Source of the DNA: Burkholderiaceae bacterium
GTDB lineage: Bacteria; Pseudomonadota; Gammaproteobacteria; Burkholderiales; Burkholderiaceae
Direction: 5' to 3'
DNA: 7,653 nucleotides
NCBI GenBank assembly: GCA_017998575.1
Contig: JAGOCV010000195.1
Span: forward strand, 1 to 7,653
This document shows positions 6,225 to 7,653 of this stretch, in pieces (within the stretch, counting starts at the first letter, position 1; each line of letters opens with the position of its first letter). The position numbers were made by a program, and so were the translations under genes. Below the pieces are notes generated by a model. That model worked only from the letters and a program-made list of their open reading frames with translations. It did no database searches and was not told where the DNA came from.

Positions 6225-6534
6225 GCTGTTCGGGCGCCAGGGTGGTTACGACTGCGGGGATGACGGGGGCCGACGGCGGGGGCGTTGCGGCGACGGTGGG
6301 GCCGGCAGCCTGCGCGCGCACGGCCACGCGGCGGTGATGCCACCAGCGCGGCACCATGGCCAGGACGCCACCGGCCAGGCCGAGCGCGAAGGCCGCCAGC
6401 ACGATCAGCACCAGCGGGCCGCGCCATTGCGTGCCGAAGAAGAAATGCACCGTTGCCTCGTGCTGGTTGTTCAGCGCGAAAGCGAAAAGGGTAAAAAAAA
6501 TGGCTGCCTTGAGCAGCCACGAGAGGTATTTCAT
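6214..6534 (-). CDS. lapA: Lipopolysaccharide assembly protein A domain protein (LapA, DUF1049)
   Basis: Small inner-membrane protein of 106 residues with two membrane segments, about residues 7-22 and 40-61, separated by the family-typical NNQHEATVHFFFGTQW. The C-terminal tail beyond residue 62 is cytoplasmic, basic at first (RWWHHRRVAVR) and then Ala/Pro-rich. LapA and LapB are partners in LPS assembly control in E. coli. The start is set by GAGGAG at 6539-6544, with a short 4-base spacer. The gene overlaps lapB by 11 bases and lies 60 bases after ihfB. Unusually, codons 6-14 form a perfect stem-loop plus T8 (see the terminator entry), using ATT TTT TTT where other Phe codons nearby are mostly TTC. 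Confidence 0.92.
   Translation of the reverse strand: MKYLSWLLKAAIFFTLFAFALNNQHEATVHFFFGTQWRGPLVLIVLAAFALGLAGGVLAMVPRWWHHRRVAVRAQAAGPTVAATPPPSAPVIPAVVTTLAPEQHGV
6493..6519 (-). terminator. Intrinsic-terminator-like hairpin inside the start of lapA
   Basis: In the direction of lapA transcription, TGGCTGC (6519-6513) pairs perfectly with GCAGCCA (6507-6501) around a 5-base loop TCAAG, followed at once by eight T (6500-6493) and then ACCCTTTT. This has every feature of a Rho-independent terminator, yet it lies in codons 6-14 of lapA. It could attenuate transcription from rpsA-ihfB into lapAB, with ribosomes initiating on lapA opposing it. The structure is seen directly; the regulatory role is inference. 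Confidence 0.6.
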
Positions 6535-6574
6535 GCATCTCCTCGAGCGGCGAGAAGAATTCTAGGCCACTCGA

Positions 6575-6586
6575 CGGAGGCCTCCG
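6575..6586. repeat. 12-base perfect palindrome between ihfB and lapA
   Basis: CGGAGGCCTCCG is a perfect palindrome centred between 6580 and 6581, in the 60-base gap between the ihfB stop and the lapA ribosome binding site. As RNA it could fold only as a 4-bp stem with a GGCC loop, so a DNA-binding site is as likely as a hairpin. No T-tract follows, so no terminator is called. Confidence 0.4.
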
Positions 6587-6594
6587 GTATCGGG

Positions 6595-6906
6595 TTATTG
6601 CGGCGCGACGCCGCCCATCTCCTCGGTGCGGCGGTCCACCGCTTCACGCAGGGCCTTGCCCGGCTTGAAGTGCGGCACCCGCTTTTCGGGGATGTGGACG
6701 CTCTCGCCACTGCGCGGGTTGCGGCCCATGCGCGGCGGGCGCCGATTCACGGAGAAGCTGCCGAAGCCACGGATCTCGATGCGATGCCCGCGCACGAGCG
6801 CGTCGCTCATCGCATCAAGAATGGTCTTGACGGCGAATTCTGCGTCGCGATGCGTGAGCTGGCTGAAACGCGCGGCCAGTTCTTCGACGAGGTCGGAACG
6901 GGTCAT
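6595..6906 (-). CDS. ihfB: Integration host factor subunit beta (IhfB)
   Basis: DNA-bending nucleoid protein, 103 residues. It pairs with IhfA and takes part in transcription control, recombination and replication. The N-terminus [14 protein letters not shown] is the canonical IhfB start. The body has the HU/IHF signature around [21 protein letters not shown] (47-67), including the arm-tip proline P64 that intercalates into DNA, then [21 protein letters not shown] (70-90). The C-terminal extension [11 protein letters not shown] is variable in the family. The ribosome binding site is weak, with only GAG close to the ATG. It follows rpsA by 76 bases that hold a strong hairpin. The rpsA-ihfB adjacency is conserved in many proteobacteria, which supports the IhfB call over HU. 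Confidence 0.96.
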   Translation of the reverse strand: MTRSDLVEELAARFSQLTHRDAEFAVKTILDAMSDALVRGHRIEIRGFGSFSVNRRPPRMGRNPRSGESVHIPEKRVPHFKPGKALREAVDRRTEEMGGVAPQ

Positions 6907-6940
6907 GGACTCGGAGGGTTTCGGTTGTGTCGTTCACGGA

Positions 6941-6972
6941 CACGGCCACGCCGCCAGAGCGGCGCGGCCGTG
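6941..6972 (-). promoter_or_regulatory. Strong stem-loop between rpsA and ihfB
   Basis: In the minus-strand transcript, positions 6972-6959 pair with 6954-6941 as a continuous 14-bp stem with a UCUG loop (6958-6955). One position is a G-U wobble (6965 with 6948); on the opposite strand that pair would be an A-C mismatch, so the structure fits the rpsA/ihfB transcript. It begins 10 bases after the rpsA stop. The following bases (tccgtgaacg) are not T-rich, so it is not a typical intrinsic terminator. It may stabilise or process the rpsA 3' end or reduce read-through to ihfB. Confidence 0.6.
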
Positions 6973-6982
6973 CCGCATGCGA

Positions 6983-7653
6983 TTACTGCTTGTCCGAGTT
7001 GTCCAGCTTGGCGCGCAGCAGGGCGCCCAGGCTGGTCGTGCCGGCGTTCTCGCGGGCCGACTGCTGGCTCAGGTTGGCCATGGCGCCTTGCTCGTCGGCC
7101 ATGTCCTTTTGCTTGACCGACAGCTGGATGTTGCGGGTCTTGCGATCCACGTTCACCACCACGGCCGTGACTTCGTCGCCTTCCTTGAGCACGTTGCGGG
7201 CATCTTCCACGCGGTCGCGGGAGATTTCCGAAGCGCGCAGGTAGCCGATCACGTCGTTGCCCAGGTCGATCTCGGCGCCGCGCGGGTCCACCGTCTTGAC
7301 CTTGCCGGTCACGATCTGGCCCTTGTCGTTCACCGAAGTGAAGGTCGAGAACGGATCGCCGTCGAGCTGCTTGATGCCCAGCGAGATGCGCTCACGGTCC
7401 ACGTCCACGGCCAGCACGATGGCTTCGACTTCCTGGCCCTTCTTGTAGTTGCGCACGGCCGCTTCGCCGGCTTCGTTCCACGAGAGGTCAGACAGGTGCA
7501 CCAGGCCGTCGATGCCGGCAGCCAGGCCCACGAACACGCCGAAGTCGGTGATCGACTTGATCGGGCCCTTGACGCGGTCGCCGCGCTTGGTGTTCTGCGC
7601 GAATTCCTGCCACGGGTTGGCCTTGCACTGCTTCATGCCCAGGCTGATGCGGC
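6983..7653 (-). CDS. rpsA: 30S ribosomal protein S1, C-terminal part (5' end outside window)
   Basis: The largest 30S ribosomal protein, which binds mRNA and helps it onto the ribosome. The frame is open from the window edge (first full codon 7651-7649, reading RISLG before [12 protein letters not shown]) to TAA at 6985-6983, giving 222 visible residues. Two complete S1 RNA-binding domains are present, probably the fifth and sixth. One begins near [20 protein letters not shown] and continues through [13 protein letters not shown] to RISLGIKQ; the other runs from [19 protein letters not shown] to [10 protein letters not shown]. The tail ending [15 protein letters not shown] is typical of betaproteobacterial S1. 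The methionine at 7636 lies inside a conserved motif and is not the start. ihfB follows on the same strand. Confidence 0.97.
   Translation of the reverse strand, partial: RISLGMKQCKANPWQEFAQNTKRGDRVKGPIKSITDFGVFVGLAAGIDGLVHLSDLSWNEAGEAAVRNYKKGQEVEAIVLAVDVDRERISLGIKQLDGDPFSTFTSVNDKGQIVTGKVKTVDPRGAEIDLGNDVIGYLRASEISRDRVEDARNVLKEGDEVTAVVVNVDRKTRNIQLSVKQKDMADEQGAMANLSQQSARENAGTTSLGALLRAKLDNSDKQ

Noticed and set aside
4935..6263. Open frame of 442 codons on the plus strand opposite lapB
   Set aside because: lapB on the minus strand has its full length, TPR-like repeats and cysteine motif; the opposite frame shows no domain.

Overview
This GC-rich window looks like a chromosomal segment of a betaproteobacterium of the order Burkholderiales, most likely Comamonadaceae (related to Acidovorax or Variovorax). 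The family is inferred from protein similarity as I remember it and from gene order (rpsA, ihfB, lapA, lapB, a ComEA-like gene); no search was run. I see no tRNA, rRNA, CRISPR array, insertion sequence, phage gene or attachment site. Nearly all the DNA is ordinary coding sequence.

Left part, + strand (1-3876): the 3' end of a urea ABC transporter operon, urtB (5' end outside the window), urtC, urtD and urtE. UrtB and UrtC are the two LivH/LivM-type permeases and UrtD and UrtE the two ATPases. The binding protein UrtA should lie upstream, outside the window. urtB/urtC and urtC/urtD overlap by 4 bases (ATGA). urtD and urtE are instead separated by 78 bases that are C-rich and carry no clear Shine-Dalgarno site. 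No urease gene follows.

Middle (3877-4553): a small RcnB-like periplasmic protein gene on the + strand. Its signal peptide appears to be split by a frameshift of one base or of four. An intrinsic terminator (4472-4504) sits in the convergent gap before the next gene.

Right part, - strand (4554-7653): in transcription order, rpsA (ribosomal protein S1, 5' end outside the window), ihfB (IHF beta subunit), lapA and lapB (LPS assembly regulators, overlapping by 11 bases), then a secreted ComEA-like helix-hairpin-helix protein.

I found no evidence of a wholly new system. The most interesting signals are RNA-level structures in the rpsA-ihfB-lapAB cluster. One is a textbook terminator shape (7-bp stem plus T8) inside codons 6-14 of lapA, written with A/T-rich codons that are rare in this window. 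The other is a 14-bp hairpin between rpsA and ihfB that pairs fully only in the minus-strand transcript. The split signal peptide of the RcnB-like gene also deserves a check.
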